A DNA stretch of 10,774 nucleotides from Actinomycetes bacterium (GCA_023336855.1 JAMBLK010000255.1:1-10774); one strand, 5' to 3'. Positions 1-6,325 are shown, counted from the stretch's first letter. A program made the numbers and translations. Notes: generated by a model not told the origin, from the letters alone.

Positions 1-126
1 CATGACACGTACGACGACTCCGACGAGAAGTCCGACGACGAGTCATACGACGACGACACGTACGACGACAGCTCCGACGACGACTCGCACGATGACGACA
101 CCGACGACGAGAAGTCCGATAACTGA
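1..126 (+). CDS. C-terminal fragment of a very acidic Asp/Ser/Thr-rich protein (partial, 5' end outside window)
   Basis: Reading frame 1 is open from the first base to a TGA at 124-126 and gives the last 41 residues of a protein that starts before the window. About 23 of the 41 residues are Asp or Glu, mixed with Ser, Thr, Tyr and Lys. Short words recur: DEKSD occurs twice and YDD three times. The stop lies 19 bp before a perfect hairpin at 146-188, which supports this frame over the Thr-rich frame 2, which runs through the hairpin and into the opposing kinase gene. Such tails are usually disordered and can bind divalent cations or basic partners, but nothing here identifies the function. It converges on the two-component operon downstream; whether the protein is linked to that system cannot be seen, because its folded part lies outside the window. 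Confidence 0.6.
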   Translation, partial: HDTYDDSDEKSDDESYDDDTYDDSSDDDSHDDDTDDEKSDN

Positions 127-145
127 TCGCTCTCAGCGAACCGTT

Positions 146-188
146 CAGAGCGAAGGCCCCGGAGACTCTCTCCGGGGCCTTCGCTCTG
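146..188. terminator. Perfect 20-bp stem, 3-nt loop hairpin between convergent genes
   Basis: Bases 146-165 are the exact reverse complement of 169-188, with loop CTC at 166-168. The stem is GC-rich, including a GGCCCCGG core. It lies 20 bp after the stop of the acidic-protein gene (plus) and 46 bp beyond the stop of the histidine kinase gene (minus). It is therefore well placed as a shared bidirectional terminator or mRNA 3'-end protector. No T-tract follows on either strand, so it is not a textbook intrinsic terminator; U-tract-poor hairpins of this kind are often proposed as terminators in high-GC bacteria. Confidence 0.75.
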
Positions 189-234
189 TCGATCATCCAC
201 TGCTGATACTTGTCACCGCCGGCGACTCCGGGTC

Positions 235-1542
235 CTATGCGTCGGAGCCGTCGAGCAGCATGGGGAGATGGACGACGACCCTCGCTCCTCCGAGCAGGCC
301 TGCCTCAGCGAGTTCGAGCGATCCGCCGGATGCCACAGCCGTCCGACGGGCGATGTCCAGACCGAGTCCTGTCGAATCGACGGTCGATGCACCTCGTTCC
401 AGAGCCCCTGCATCGACCAGACCGCCACCGCCGTCCTCGATCTCAAGAAGGACCCAGGCGCCGTCGCCGTGAGCGAGACGGATCGCCATGGGCACTCGCT
501 CCTCGGTGTGTGCGAACACATTCTCGAGCAACGCATCGATCATGACCCCCGCGTCCACCAAGGGTACCGAAACGTGGGCATGCTCGACATCGATGGCCGT
601 TGCGAAGGAACGACCTTGCTCTTCGCTCAGCGGCGACCAGAACGCCGCCCGATCGGCCACCACGACGGCGAGGTCGCAACCCGGGTCGACCTCCGTTCGA
701 ACCGTTCGCCGGCCCTCACCGATTATGAAATCCACCGTGCGCTCGAGTTCGTCGAGGTCCTCGACGAGTCGATCCCGTGCCCGTTCGTCGGACACCAACG
801 CATCCGCATCGAGTTTCGCCGCCGTGAGGGGCGTCCTGAGCCGATGTGCGAGGTCGGCGGAGGTCTCCCGCTCCTCCTGGAGCAAGTGCTCCACATGGTC
901 GGCGAGTTGGTTGAACTCCGCGCCAACCTCCTCGATCTCAGGTGGACCACCTGGAACCACGCGCGCCGAGAAGTCACCGTCCTTCAATCGTGCAGCCGTA
1001 TCGGAGAGTTCGCGGACCGGTCGAACGATCGATCGGCTGAAACGATCTGCGGCCAGCACCGCAAGGCCGACGAGCACAGCGCCGAGACCGGCGAGTATGA
1101 GCCACGATCTGCGTACGCCACTCGTAAGGTCGTCGTGTGGCGCGACAACGCGTACGACGGTGATCTCGCCGTCGGACTGAGCCACCGGGAGATAAACAGC
1201 TTCGCCGGCATCGACCGAAGCTCGGTAGGAGCTCCCTCCGAGGGCAACTGAGAGGTCCTCTTCATCCGGCACGTCGACGCCGTAGACGCTGCCGTCCGGA
1301 AGAATCATCGATGCGTCGAGATCGATGAGTCGATCCTCTCCGATCGTCAGTGCAGCGCCAGTGGTCCCGGCCGACGGGGCGAGGACCGCCACCAACCGAG
1401 CGATGCTCTCCGCGTCTCGTTCAGCTCGAGTCACCGCACGGTCGAAGGCGAGTGCACCAACGAGGATCGCCAGGGGGACGAGGAAGGCGATGACGACCAT
1501 CGACGTGACCCCGGCAGTGACGAGGATGAGACTTCGCCTCAC
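235..1542 (-). CDS. Sensor histidine kinase (HAMP, HisKA, HATPase) of a two-component system
   Basis: The 435-residue membrane kinase has a first TM segment at about residues 7-32, an extracytoplasmic sensor region at about 35-143 and a second TM at about 146-165. These are followed by HAMP (about 166-220), a HisKA dimerisation helix with phospho-acceptor His233 in AHRLRTPLT, and an ATPase domain. The ATPase domain shows the N-box Asn341 (ENVFAHT), the G1 box EDGGGG at 369-374 and the G2 box TGLGL at 391-395. It starts with GTG at 1542-1540, and the GTGA there overlaps the regulator's stop by 4 bp, so the two are translationally coupled. The acidic residue that usually follows the phospho-His is Arg234, a variant of the HELRTPL motif. 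The sensor region has no recognisable domain, so the signal is unknown. By family it autophosphorylates on His233 and passes the phosphate to the regulator encoded just upstream. Confidence 0.93.
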   Translation of the reverse strand: MRRSLILVTAGVTSMVVIAFLVPLAILVGALAFDRAVTRAERDAESIARLVAVLAPSAGTTGAALTIGEDRLIDLDASMILPDGSVYGVDVPDEEDLSVALGGSSYRASVDAGEAVYLPVAQSDGEITVVRVVAPHDDLTSGVRRSWLILAGLGAVLVGLAVLAADRFSRSIVRPVRELSDTAARLKDGDFSARVVPGGPPEIEEVGAEFNQLADHVEHLLQEERETSADLAHRLRTPLTAAKLDADALVSDERARDRLVEDLDELERTVDFIIGEGRRTVRTEVDPGCDLAVVVADRAAFWSPLSEEQGRSFATAIDVEHAHVSVPLVDAGVMIDALLENVFAHTEERVPMAIRLAHGDGAWVLLEIEDGGGGLVDAGALERGASTVDSTGLGLDIARRTAVASGGSLELAEAGLLGGARVVVHLPMLLDGSDA

Positions 1543-2222
1543 GTGTCCGGATCAACAAGACGAACCCCCACACCGCGACGAGTGAGGATGTATTTCGGAT
1601 CGGCAGCGGACTCACCGAGCTTCTTCCGAAGCCACGACAGATGCACGTCGATCGTCTTATCCGCCCCTCCGTAGGGCTGGTGCCACACCTCAGCAAGGAT
1701 CTGGCGCTTGCTCACCATGCGCCCGGGTCGTTCTGCCAGGTATGCCAGAAGGTCGAATTCACGGGCCGTGAGATCGAGCGAGCGATCTTCGAACCGGACG
1801 TCTTGTGCGTCGAGATCGATCACGATCTGTCCGACCGTGAGCACTCGTTGCTCGGGCTCTGCGCTGGAACGACGAAGCACTGCACGCAGTCTTGCTTCCA
1901 GATGCTCGGCTGAGTAGGGCTTGACCACGTAGTCATCGGCCCCGGCATCGAGCAAACGTACGATCTCGGACTCGTCGTCTCGTGCCGTGGCCACGACCAC
2001 CGGCACCTCGGTGATCGAGCGGATCATGCGGAGAGCCTCCGCACCGTCCAGATCCGGAAGGCCGAGGTCGAGGACAACGACGTCGAAGCGCCCCGACACC
2101 GCGGACTCAACTCCCGCCATGGCGGTGCCGACCGCGTCCACGTCATGGCCGCGTTCGGCGAGGCGACTCGACAGCGATTGCCGGATGCGCTGGTCGTCTT
2201 CGATGATCAAGATGGTTGCCAC
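1539..2222 (-). CDS. OmpR/PhoB-family response regulator (receiver plus winged helix)
   Basis: The protein has 227 residues, the normal length for the family. The receiver domain (about 3-117) has the acidic pair Glu8/Asp9 (with Asp10 next), phospho-acceptor Asp52 in VLDLGLPDLDG, switch Thr79 and Lys101 in the KPY motif. The C-terminal winged-helix domain (about 128-224) shows the usual LTAREFDLLAYLAERPGR and IDVHLSWLRKKLGE signatures and ends with the RGVGVRL wing. It should bind tandem DNA sites as a dimer when phosphorylated by the kinase encoded downstream. The GTG at 2222-2220 is chosen because the receiver's first strand (ATILIIEDD) begins right after it; no clear Shine-Dalgarno sequence precedes it. 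It is divergent from the Thr-rich membrane protein gene, a possible target through the shared intergenic region. No operator could be identified by eye. Confidence 0.95.
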   Translation of the reverse strand: MATILIIEDDQRIRQSLSSRLAERGHDVDAVGTAMAGVESAVSGRFDVVVLDLGLPDLDGAEALRMIRSITEVPVVVATARDDESEIVRLLDAGADDYVVKPYSAEHLEARLRAVLRRSSAEPEQRVLTVGQIVIDLDAQDVRFEDRSLDLTAREFDLLAYLAERPGRMVSKRQILAEVWHQPYGGADKTIDVHLSWLRKKLGESAADPKYILTRRGVGVRLVDPDT

Positions 2223-2293
2223 GCAGCCACGTTACCGAGACATTGGTTCCTGGTTGGAGTCCACATGCGATTTCACGGTCCCTTAACCGGACG

Positions 2294-2302
2294 TTATCCA
2301 CA
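2294..2302 (+). promoter_or_regulatory. Exact DnaA-box sequence TTATCCACA
   Basis: The 9-mer matches the E. coli R1 DnaA-box consensus exactly. It lies in the 109-bp divergent region between the response regulator and the Thr-rich membrane protein gene, 30 bp before the latter's GTG. I saw only this exact copy, so it is not an origin. It could be a DnaA titration or transcription-control site, or chance; a single 9-mer in a window of this length is only mildly unlikely. Confidence 0.35.
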
Positions 2303-2331
2303 CAGCGGCGATTCCGCGGCATCATGGGCCC

Positions 2332-2967
2332 GTGAGAAAGATCGCCTACCCGCTCATCTGGCTTGCGGTGACCGTAGCCGCCGTGCTCATCGCGTCCGCG
2401 GCCGTCAGCAGTGTGCGTGACCAGGTGACCGACTCGCCGACGGCGATGCTCCCTCCGACCACGCTCGCCATCAGCAGCACGGAACAGCTGATCGCTGATC
2501 CCGTCCAACCCGAGGAACCGACATCGGCCGTCACCGCAGATTCGAGCACGACCACGACATCCAGTTCCACAACGACCACCACGGTTCAACCCGAGGAACC
2601 GACGACGACCAGCTCATCCGAACCTGAACCCACTGAGACAACGACGATCACGACGAACGCGCCGACGACGACCAGCCCCACGACGACCACGACGAGTGCT
2701 CCGACGACGACCACCGCTCCCGCAACGGAGATCCGGTCGTATGAACTCGTCGGCGGAACGGTCTCCGTTGAGATCGGCAACGGGACCGTCCGGCTCGCCG
2801 GGGCATCTCCGAATCCGGGATTCGCCATGGAGGTCGAGAGCTCTGGTCCCGAGAAGGTCGAAGTCGAATTCCGCAGCGGTGACTACGAGTCGCACTTCAC
2901 GGGGAAGTTCGTAGATGGGCGCTTCGAACCGTCGATCAACGAGAGTGGCCGAGAGGACGACGACTAG
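2332..2967 (+). CDS. Single-pass membrane protein with long Thr/Pro/Glu stalk and small C-terminal domain
   Basis: The protein has 211 residues. An N-terminal hydrophobic helix at about 7-27, after Arg2-Lys3, acts as an uncleaved anchor or signal and predicts an extracytoplasmic body. Residues about 62-132 are a low-complexity Thr/Ser/Pro/Glu linker with poly-Thr runs, in which the word VQPEEPT occurs twice (about 58 and 85). A probable beta-rich domain (about 134-203, from EIRSYELVGGTVSVEIG to KFVDGRFEPSI) follows, and the protein ends in an acidic REDDD tail. The GTG start is preceded by no good Shine-Dalgarno sequence; no better in-frame start is evident. The C-terminal domain looks like a folded domain often carried on Thr-rich stalks in actinobacterial surface proteins, but I cannot name a family. 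It is divergent from the two-component operon and convergent with the anti-sigma gene, so it could be a target of either regulator. Confidence 0.8.
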   Translation: MRKIAYPLIWLAVTVAAVLIASAAVSSVRDQVTDSPTAMLPPTTLAISSTEQLIADPVQPEEPTSAVTADSSTTTTSSSTTTTTVQPEEPTTTSSSEPEPTETTTITTNAPTTTSPTTTTTSAPTTTTAPATEIRSYELVGGTVSVEIGNGTVRLAGASPNPGFAMEVESSGPEKVEVEFRSGDYESHFTGKFVDGRFEPSINESGREDDD

Positions 2968-2980
2968 AAGACCGTCGTCG
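2958..2980. terminator. Weak inverted repeat in the convergent gap
   Basis: CGACGAC (2958-2964) and GTCGTCG (2974-2980) form a 7-bp stem with a 9-nt loop across the stop codon of the plus-strand gene. It also lies just past the stop of the minus-strand anti-sigma gene, in a convergent gap of only 27 bp. The position fits a bidirectional terminator, but the stem is short, partly coding and not followed by a T-tract. Confidence 0.3.
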
Positions 2981-2994
2981 AAGACCCGGTCCGA

Positions 2995-3222
2995 TCAGTC
3001 GAGATTCAGGGAGCGGCGGATCCGATCCTTGGACTCCGGTGGGAGCTCAAGCCGACCGTGCTCACTCGCCAGCGTCCGCACACCTTCGAGTTCGTCAACG
3101 GTGAGACGACACGACTCGCACGTCGCGAGGTGATCGATGGCGGCGTCCGACTGTTCCGCTGACAGTTCCCCGTCGAAGAATTCGGGCAACAGACCGGCGA
3201 GTTGATCGCAATTGACCTTCAT
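2995..3222 (-). CDS. Small soluble zinc-binding anti-sigma factor, RsrA-like (ZAS domain)
   Basis: Only 75 residues long, with no membrane segment, so it is cytoplasmic. It carries the zinc anti-sigma motif H-x3-C-x2-C as His31, Cys35 and Cys38 (HLATCESC), plus Cys5 near the N-terminus. The spacings 5-31-35-38 equal those I recall for the RsrA ligands 11-37-41-44. By family it should bind and hold the ECF sigma factor encoded immediately upstream. In RsrA-type proteins, oxidation forms a disulfide, releases zinc and frees the sigma factor. The ATG at 3222-3220 overlaps the sigma stop as ATGA, and a strong GGAGGAG lies at 3231-3237 with an 8-nt spacer. It is shorter than RsrA (about 105 residues). 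The neighbouring thioredoxin gene favours a thiol-stress role, but redox sensing is inferred. Confidence 0.87.
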   Translation of the reverse strand: MKVNCDQLAGLLPEFFDGELSAEQSDAAIDHLATCESCRLTVDELEGVRTLASEHGRLELPPESKDRIRRSLNLD

Positions 3223-3737
3223 GTCAGGTACTCCTCCATCTGTCTTCGCATCGCTTCACGTGCACGGGCAAGACGCATCTTCACTGCCGATCGGGAGATC
3301 TCCAGGGCAGCGGCAACTTCTCCTGTGGAGAGACCCTCCACGTCGCGCAACACGAAGGCTGCGCGCACCGGCTCCGACAGTGCCCCGATTGCTTCGTCGA
3401 GTCGGGCGGCGAGTTCCCCCGCCAGCACTTGCTCCTCGACGGTTCCGGTCGGGCGGTCGATCTCGACAGCCACGGCGACGGGATCCAGCGGCTCCTCCTG
3501 TCGACGCCGTGTCACGGCGATCGCCTGTCGATACGCTATCCGGTAGATCCAGGCTGCGATCGGACCATCCCCGCGATAGCTCCCCAGTGATCGAATCACC
3601 TTGATGAACGTCTCTTGAACGACGTCCTCGGCAAGATGGCGGTCTCGAACGATCCGGTAGGCCAGGGTGTAAACGCCGTCGGCGAACGTGTCGAAGAGCC
3701 AACCCGGCTCCGGAGTTTTCATGCTTTGTTGGTGCAT
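3219..3737 (-). CDS. ECF-family RNA polymerase sigma factor
   Basis: The 172 residues cover only sigma region 2 and region 4, as expected for an ECF sigma factor. Region 2 (about 15-80) holds the core-binding and -10 recognition segments AYRIVRDRHLAEDVVQETFIKV and the aromatic/basic AWIYRIAYRQAI. After an acidic linker (about 81-110), region 4 (about 115-168) has the helix-turn-helix LSTGEVAAALEISRSAVKMRLARAREAMRR that reads the -35 box. It starts with ATG at 3737; a second ATG at 3722 is also possible, and neither has a clear Shine-Dalgarno sequence. It is coupled to the zinc anti-sigma gene by a 4-bp overlap and follows the thioredoxin gene by 36 bp. Sigma factors of this type usually transcribe their own operon, but no convincing ECF promoter could be picked out in that 36-bp gap. 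Confidence 0.93.
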   Translation of the reverse strand: MHQQSMKTPEPGWLFDTFADGVYTLAYRIVRDRHLAEDVVQETFIKVIRSLGSYRGDGPIAAWIYRIAYRQAIAVTRRRQEEPLDPVAVAVEIDRPTGTVEEQVLAGELAARLDEAIGALSEPVRAAFVLRDVEGLSTGEVAAALEISRSAVKMRLARAREAMRRQMEEYLT

Positions 3738-3751
3738 CGCGGCGCAACGGT

Positions 3752-3768
3752 ACCCGACCCGGTCGGGT
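3752..3768. terminator. Short GC hairpin between thioredoxin and sigma genes
   Basis: ACCCGAC (3752-3758) pairs with GTCGGGT (3762-3768) around a 3-nt loop, inside the 36-bp gap after the thioredoxin stop and before the sigma start. No T-run follows on the minus strand. It may be an attenuating or mRNA-stabilising hairpin that sets different levels for the two gene pairs, or an operator dyad. Confidence 0.35.
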
Positions 3769-3773
3769 GTCGT

Positions 3774-4211
3774 TCATCGGCGAATCTTGTCCCAGAACGC
3801 GAACCCGAGTGCAGCTGCGGCGAGAATCCACAGCACCCAAACTCCGGTCCAGAGAGCGAACCCTGCGAACCCGACGGCGACGCCGATCCGGATTCCGCGG
3901 TCGACCGTCGAGATGCCGGACTCCAGGACCTCACCCGTCTCGGCCGATTCGAATACCCGCCGCAGCGCTCCGGGTGTCCGGGCACCGACGACACGTGTGA
4001 CCTCTTCACCGTTCGAGATCGCAATCGTCGTCGGTACCGCCATGACCCGATACTTCCCGGCCAGCGCACGGTTCTCCGCAGTGTTCACCTTCTTGAGCGG
4101 CACGCGACCTTCGAACTTCTCCCCCGCCTCGTCGATGAACGGCGCCATCGTCTTGCACACGGGACAGTCGGGTCCGTAGAAGTAGAGAACCTCGGACTGG
4201 GTCTTCACCAT
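3774..4211 (-). CDS. Thioredoxin-fold protein with CPVC active site and C-terminal membrane anchor
   Basis: The protein has 145 residues. The N-terminal thioredoxin fold (about 5-92) starts with the strand VLYFYGPDCPVC, which carries redox Cys16 and Cys19, and has the conserved cis-Pro60 (VMAVPTTIAI). A hydrophobic stretch at about 107-140, long enough for two short helices, follows and ends in DKIRR. With no signal peptide and a hairpin-like anchor, the redox domain most likely faces the cytoplasm, though a single span with the opposite topology is possible. The start at 4211 is chosen because GGAG at 4219-4222 lies 7 nt upstream and the fold begins right there; an upstream in-frame ATG would add 59 unrelated residues and overlap the DUF2892 gene. 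CPVC instead of CGPC suggests a shifted redox potential. It follows the DUF2892 gene by 31 bp. Partner and substrate are unknown. Confidence 0.87.
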   Translation of the reverse strand: MVKTQSEVLYFYGPDCPVCKTMAPFIDEAGEKFEGRVPLKKVNTAENRALAGKYRVMAVPTTIAISNGEEVTRVVGARTPGALRRVFESAETGEVLESGISTVDRGIRIGVAVGFAGFALWTGVWVLWILAAAALGFAFWDKIRR

Positions 4212-4242
4212 CGCATCGCTCCAAACAGATGAGGCTAGGGGA

Positions 4243-4452
4243 TCAGCTTGCGGCTTTGCCACCGTTAGTGCGCAGCCGCAACACAGCGTAGATCGGGCAG
4301 AAACCGACGATTCCAGTAGCGAGGAAGACACCACCGACCGCGGCAGCAACCCATCCCCAGGGTGAAGCGACCACACCGCCGAGCCCAAGGCCGATCAACA
4401 CGACACCACCGACAACTCGAACAATCCGATCCCAGCTTGCTTCATTCTTCAT
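4243..4452 (-). CDS. DUF2892 (YgaP-type) small membrane protein
   Basis: The 69-residue protein has two hydrophobic helices (about 10-30 and 33-50) joined by a PWGW turn, followed by the family's FCPIYAVLRL motif with its only cysteine, Cys52, near the second helix end. DUF2892 domains form membrane helix hairpins, as in E. coli YgaP, where the domain is fused to a rhodanese. Free-standing copies often sit next to sulfur or thiol redox genes. The start at 4452 is set by an excellent AAGGAGG at 4459-4465 with a 6-nt spacer; an upstream in-frame ATG at 4482 lies before this site and is rejected. It is the first gene of a possible four-gene minus-strand operon with the thioredoxin, sigma and anti-sigma genes. 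A role beside the membrane-anchored thioredoxin is inferred. Confidence 0.85.
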   Translation of the reverse strand: MKNEASWDRIVRVVGGVVLIGLGLGGVVASPWGWVAAAVGGVFLATGIVGFCPIYAVLRLRTNGGKAAS

Positions 4453-4517
4453 TCCGAACCTCCTTGATTTACTGGTCCACACGGTATGACGCGGGTCAGA
4501 GCGATTTGGTCACATGT

Positions 4518-4557
4518 GGTCTAGTAGACCAGTAGAGCAGTAGCGAGTAGAGCAGTG
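4518..4557. repeat. AGTAG-type tandem array, 7-8 bp units
   Basis: The units AGTAGACC (4523-4530), AGTAGAGC (4531-4538), AGTAGCG (4539-4545) and AGTAGAGC (4546-4553) follow directly on each other. The first lies in a perfect GGTCTA-G-TAGACC dyad at 4518-4530, which is itself preceded by the palindrome CACATGTG (4511-4518). The array fills much of the gap between the ABC operon's 3' end and the start of the DUF2892 operon. It faces the inverted CTACTGAT-type units at 4558-4577, and the two blocks can fold into an imperfect hairpin in which AGTAG pairs with CTACT, centred at 4555. Confidence 0.75.
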
Positions 4558-4577
4558 CTGATCTACTGATCTACTCC
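4558..4577 (-). repeat. Left copy of 20-bp inverted repeat flanking the ABC operon
   Basis: CTGATCTACTGATCTACTCC here is the exact reverse complement of 8162-8181. It consists of two 8-bp units of AGTAGATC read on the minus strand. The TAG stop codon and the last codons of the second ABC gene lie inside it. The partner lies just upstream of the first ABC gene, so the two copies bracket the operon in inverted orientation. Confidence 0.85.
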
Positions 4578-6325
4578 ACCACTGAGCCTTCCCAGTCTCT
4601 GTGGAGGTCGGCGTACACGCCGGCGGCTCGGACGAGGTCTTCGTGCCGGCCGCGTTCTACGAGTCGGCCGGCGTCCAAGACGAGAACGGTGTCGGATGCC
4701 TCTGCCGTTGAGAGTCGGTGGGCGACGGTGATCGAGGTTCGACCCGACGTGAGGCGTTCGATTGCCCGGCGGATCTGGACCTCGATGGCCGGATCGACGG
4801 CGGACGTCGCTTCGTCCAGGACGAGAAGGTCCGGGTTAGCGATCCAGGCCCTTGCGATGGCGACGAGTTGCCGCTCCCCGGCCGACAGGTTGCTCCCCCG
4901 CTCCCCGACCCGCGTGTCGATCCCGTCGGTCAGCGCGTCGACCCACTCGAGCAGGCCGAGGTCGGCGAAAGCCACACGAACACCAGCGTCGTTGGCGTCA
5001 GGTTTACCGTATCGAACGTTGTCGGCGACCGTGCCCTCGAACAGGAACCCCTCTTGAGGGACGTACGACACGCGGGAGCGCAGGGAGTCGAACCGCACTT
5101 CGTTGATCGGCACGTCGGCGATGGAGATGGACCCATCGGCGGGGTCCAACAGTCGGGTTGCCAGCTTCGCGAACGTGGTCTTCCCCGACCCGGTCTCTCC
5201 GACTACGGCCACCCGCTCTCCCGCAGCGATCGAGACGGTGACGTTGTGCAGCACGTCGTCGCCCGTCGGATATCGGAAGCGAACCTCCTCGAATCGCAGA
5301 TCAAGAGGACGGTCCGGCAACGACACACCGTCGACCGGGTCCGCTACTTCGATCGGCGTATCGAGGAGATTCAGCACCTTGCGAAGCCCAGCACCGGCAG
5401 ACTGCGCCTGGTTGATCGTCTCGACGAGCATCTGAACGGGTTCGACGAGAAGCGTCACAAGGAACAGGAAGGCGACGAGGGTCCCGGCGCTGAGCCCCCA
5501 CGACACGCCGAAGATCACACCGACCGCGATGACCGACGCCGTGATGACGCCTGCGAAGATCTCGGCTGAGGAGAACAGCACAGCGGCAAGCGCTCCCGCT
5601 CCGTACTCGGCCCGGTACTGGCGGTCCAGGGCCGTGCTGACCTTCCCCATGACCACCGACTCCATACCGAATGCCCGCACCGTTGGGAGACCTGCCGTGG
5701 CTTCACCGACGACGGAGAGCGAGTCGGCGACGCGCTCCCGGACGCTGTCGTGGGCACGCCGCAGGATCCCCTGGAACCAGAGAAGCATCACGGAGTAGAT
5801 GAGCACCCCGACGGTGATCATCAGGGCGAGGCGCCACTCGTACACGAGCATCAGCATCACGGCGAGCAGGATCTGCGCTGCCCCGAGGATCATCCCGACG
5901 CCGCCCCACTCCATGAACTGTTGCATCGTCTCGATGTCCGAGGTGACGCGACTGACGAGTGCTCCGCGGCGCTCCGACTGAACGTGGAGCATCGAGAGTT
6001 TGTGGAGGTAGCCGAATGTGGTGACCCGGAGATCGGTGAGTCCTGTGACCGACGATCGGGCGAGGCGGGCGAGCGACGTGCGCCTCGCCCACATCGCGAA
6101 AGCCACGGCAACCAGGGCGATGAGTCCGGACGTGACTACCGAGGACGTGTCGACCTGCTCGTTGGAGAGCAGCACGCTGTCGATGATGCGCTGAACGGTG
6201 ATCGGCACGACAAGCTGTAAGCCCGTCCCGAACACGGCGAGTGCGAGCGTCAGCCAGAGCCCCTTGGAGAGCGCGGGAGCGATCTGGAATGCGCGGCGGA
6301 GGACGTGGCCGGTCGATTCGCTCAC
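4571..6325 (-). CDS. ABC exporter half-transporter, catalytically consensus Walker half
   Basis: The 584-residue half-transporter has six TM segments (about 20-315) fused to a nucleotide-binding domain (about 342-578). The motifs are Walker A GETGSGKTT (376-384), Q-loop Gln424, Walker B LLVLDE with catalytic Glu505, and switch His536 (VAHRLST). Its signature is degenerate: LSAGE (480-484) instead of LSGGQ. It therefore supplies the intact Walker/His side of one ATP site and the defective signature side of the other, complementing the upstream gene product. The GTG start at 6325 overlaps that gene's stop as GTGA and has a strong AGGAGG at 6333-6338, 7 nt away. It belongs with TM287/288-like or MdlA/MdlB-like exporters that move drugs, lipids or peptides outward; the substrate cannot be told. 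The stop codon falls in a repeat. Confidence 0.94.
   Translation of the reverse strand: MSESTGHVLRRAFQIAPALSKGLWLTLALAVFGTGLQLVVPITVQRIIDSVLLSNEQVDTSSVVTSGLIALVAVAFAMWARRTSLARLARSSVTGLTDLRVTTFGYLHKLSMLHVQSERRGALVSRVTSDIETMQQFMEWGGVGMILGAAQILLAVMLMLVYEWRLALMITVGVLIYSVMLLWFQGILRRAHDSVRERVADSLSVVGEATAGLPTVRAFGMESVVMGKVSTALDRQYRAEYGAGALAAVLFSSAEIFAGVITASVIAVGVIFGVSWGLSAGTLVAFLFLVTLLVEPVQMLVETINQAQSAGAGLRKVLNLLDTPIEVADPVDGVSLPDRPLDLRFEEVRFRYPTGDDVLHNVTVSIAAGERVAVVGETGSGKTTFAKLATRLLDPADGSISIADVPINEVRFDSLRSRVSYVPQEGFLFEGTVADNVRYGKPDANDAGVRVAFADLGLLEWVDALTDGIDTRVGERGSNLSAGERQLVAIARAWIANPDLLVLDEATSAVDPAIEVQIRRAIERLTSGRTSITVAHRLSTAEASDTVLVLDAGRLVERGRHEDLVRAAGVYADLHRDWEGSVVE

Noticed and set aside
2..472. 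A long plus-strand frame rich in Thr at the window start
   Set aside because: It is frame-shifted from the acidic tail, runs through the hairpin at 146-188 and then lies antisense to the histidine kinase; its Thr richness is a shadow of Asp codons.
268..1251. Long plus-strand open frame of 327 codons
   Set aside because: It is fully antisense to the kinase gene, whose domains are unmistakable, and its own translation shows no family features.
3738..3800. ECF-type autoregulatory promoter (GAAC ... GTC) before the sigma gene
   Set aside because: A GAAC and a GTC are present on the minus strand, but the gap is about 13 nt rather than the usual 16-17, so it is not supported.
4212..4388. N-terminal extension of the thioredoxin-like protein from an earlier ATG
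   Set aside because: It overlaps the DUF2892 gene in another frame, has no matching fold, and a good GGAG precedes the ATG at 4211.
4453..4530. Sigma-70 promoter for the DUF2892 operon
   Set aside because: Candidate -35 GTGACC and -10 CATACC/TCATAC match only partly and at poor spacing; no confident call possible.
4718..5569. Long plus-strand open frame inside the second ABC gene
   Set aside because: Antisense to the nucleotide-binding domain; composition is typical of a complementary-strand shadow in GC-rich DNA.
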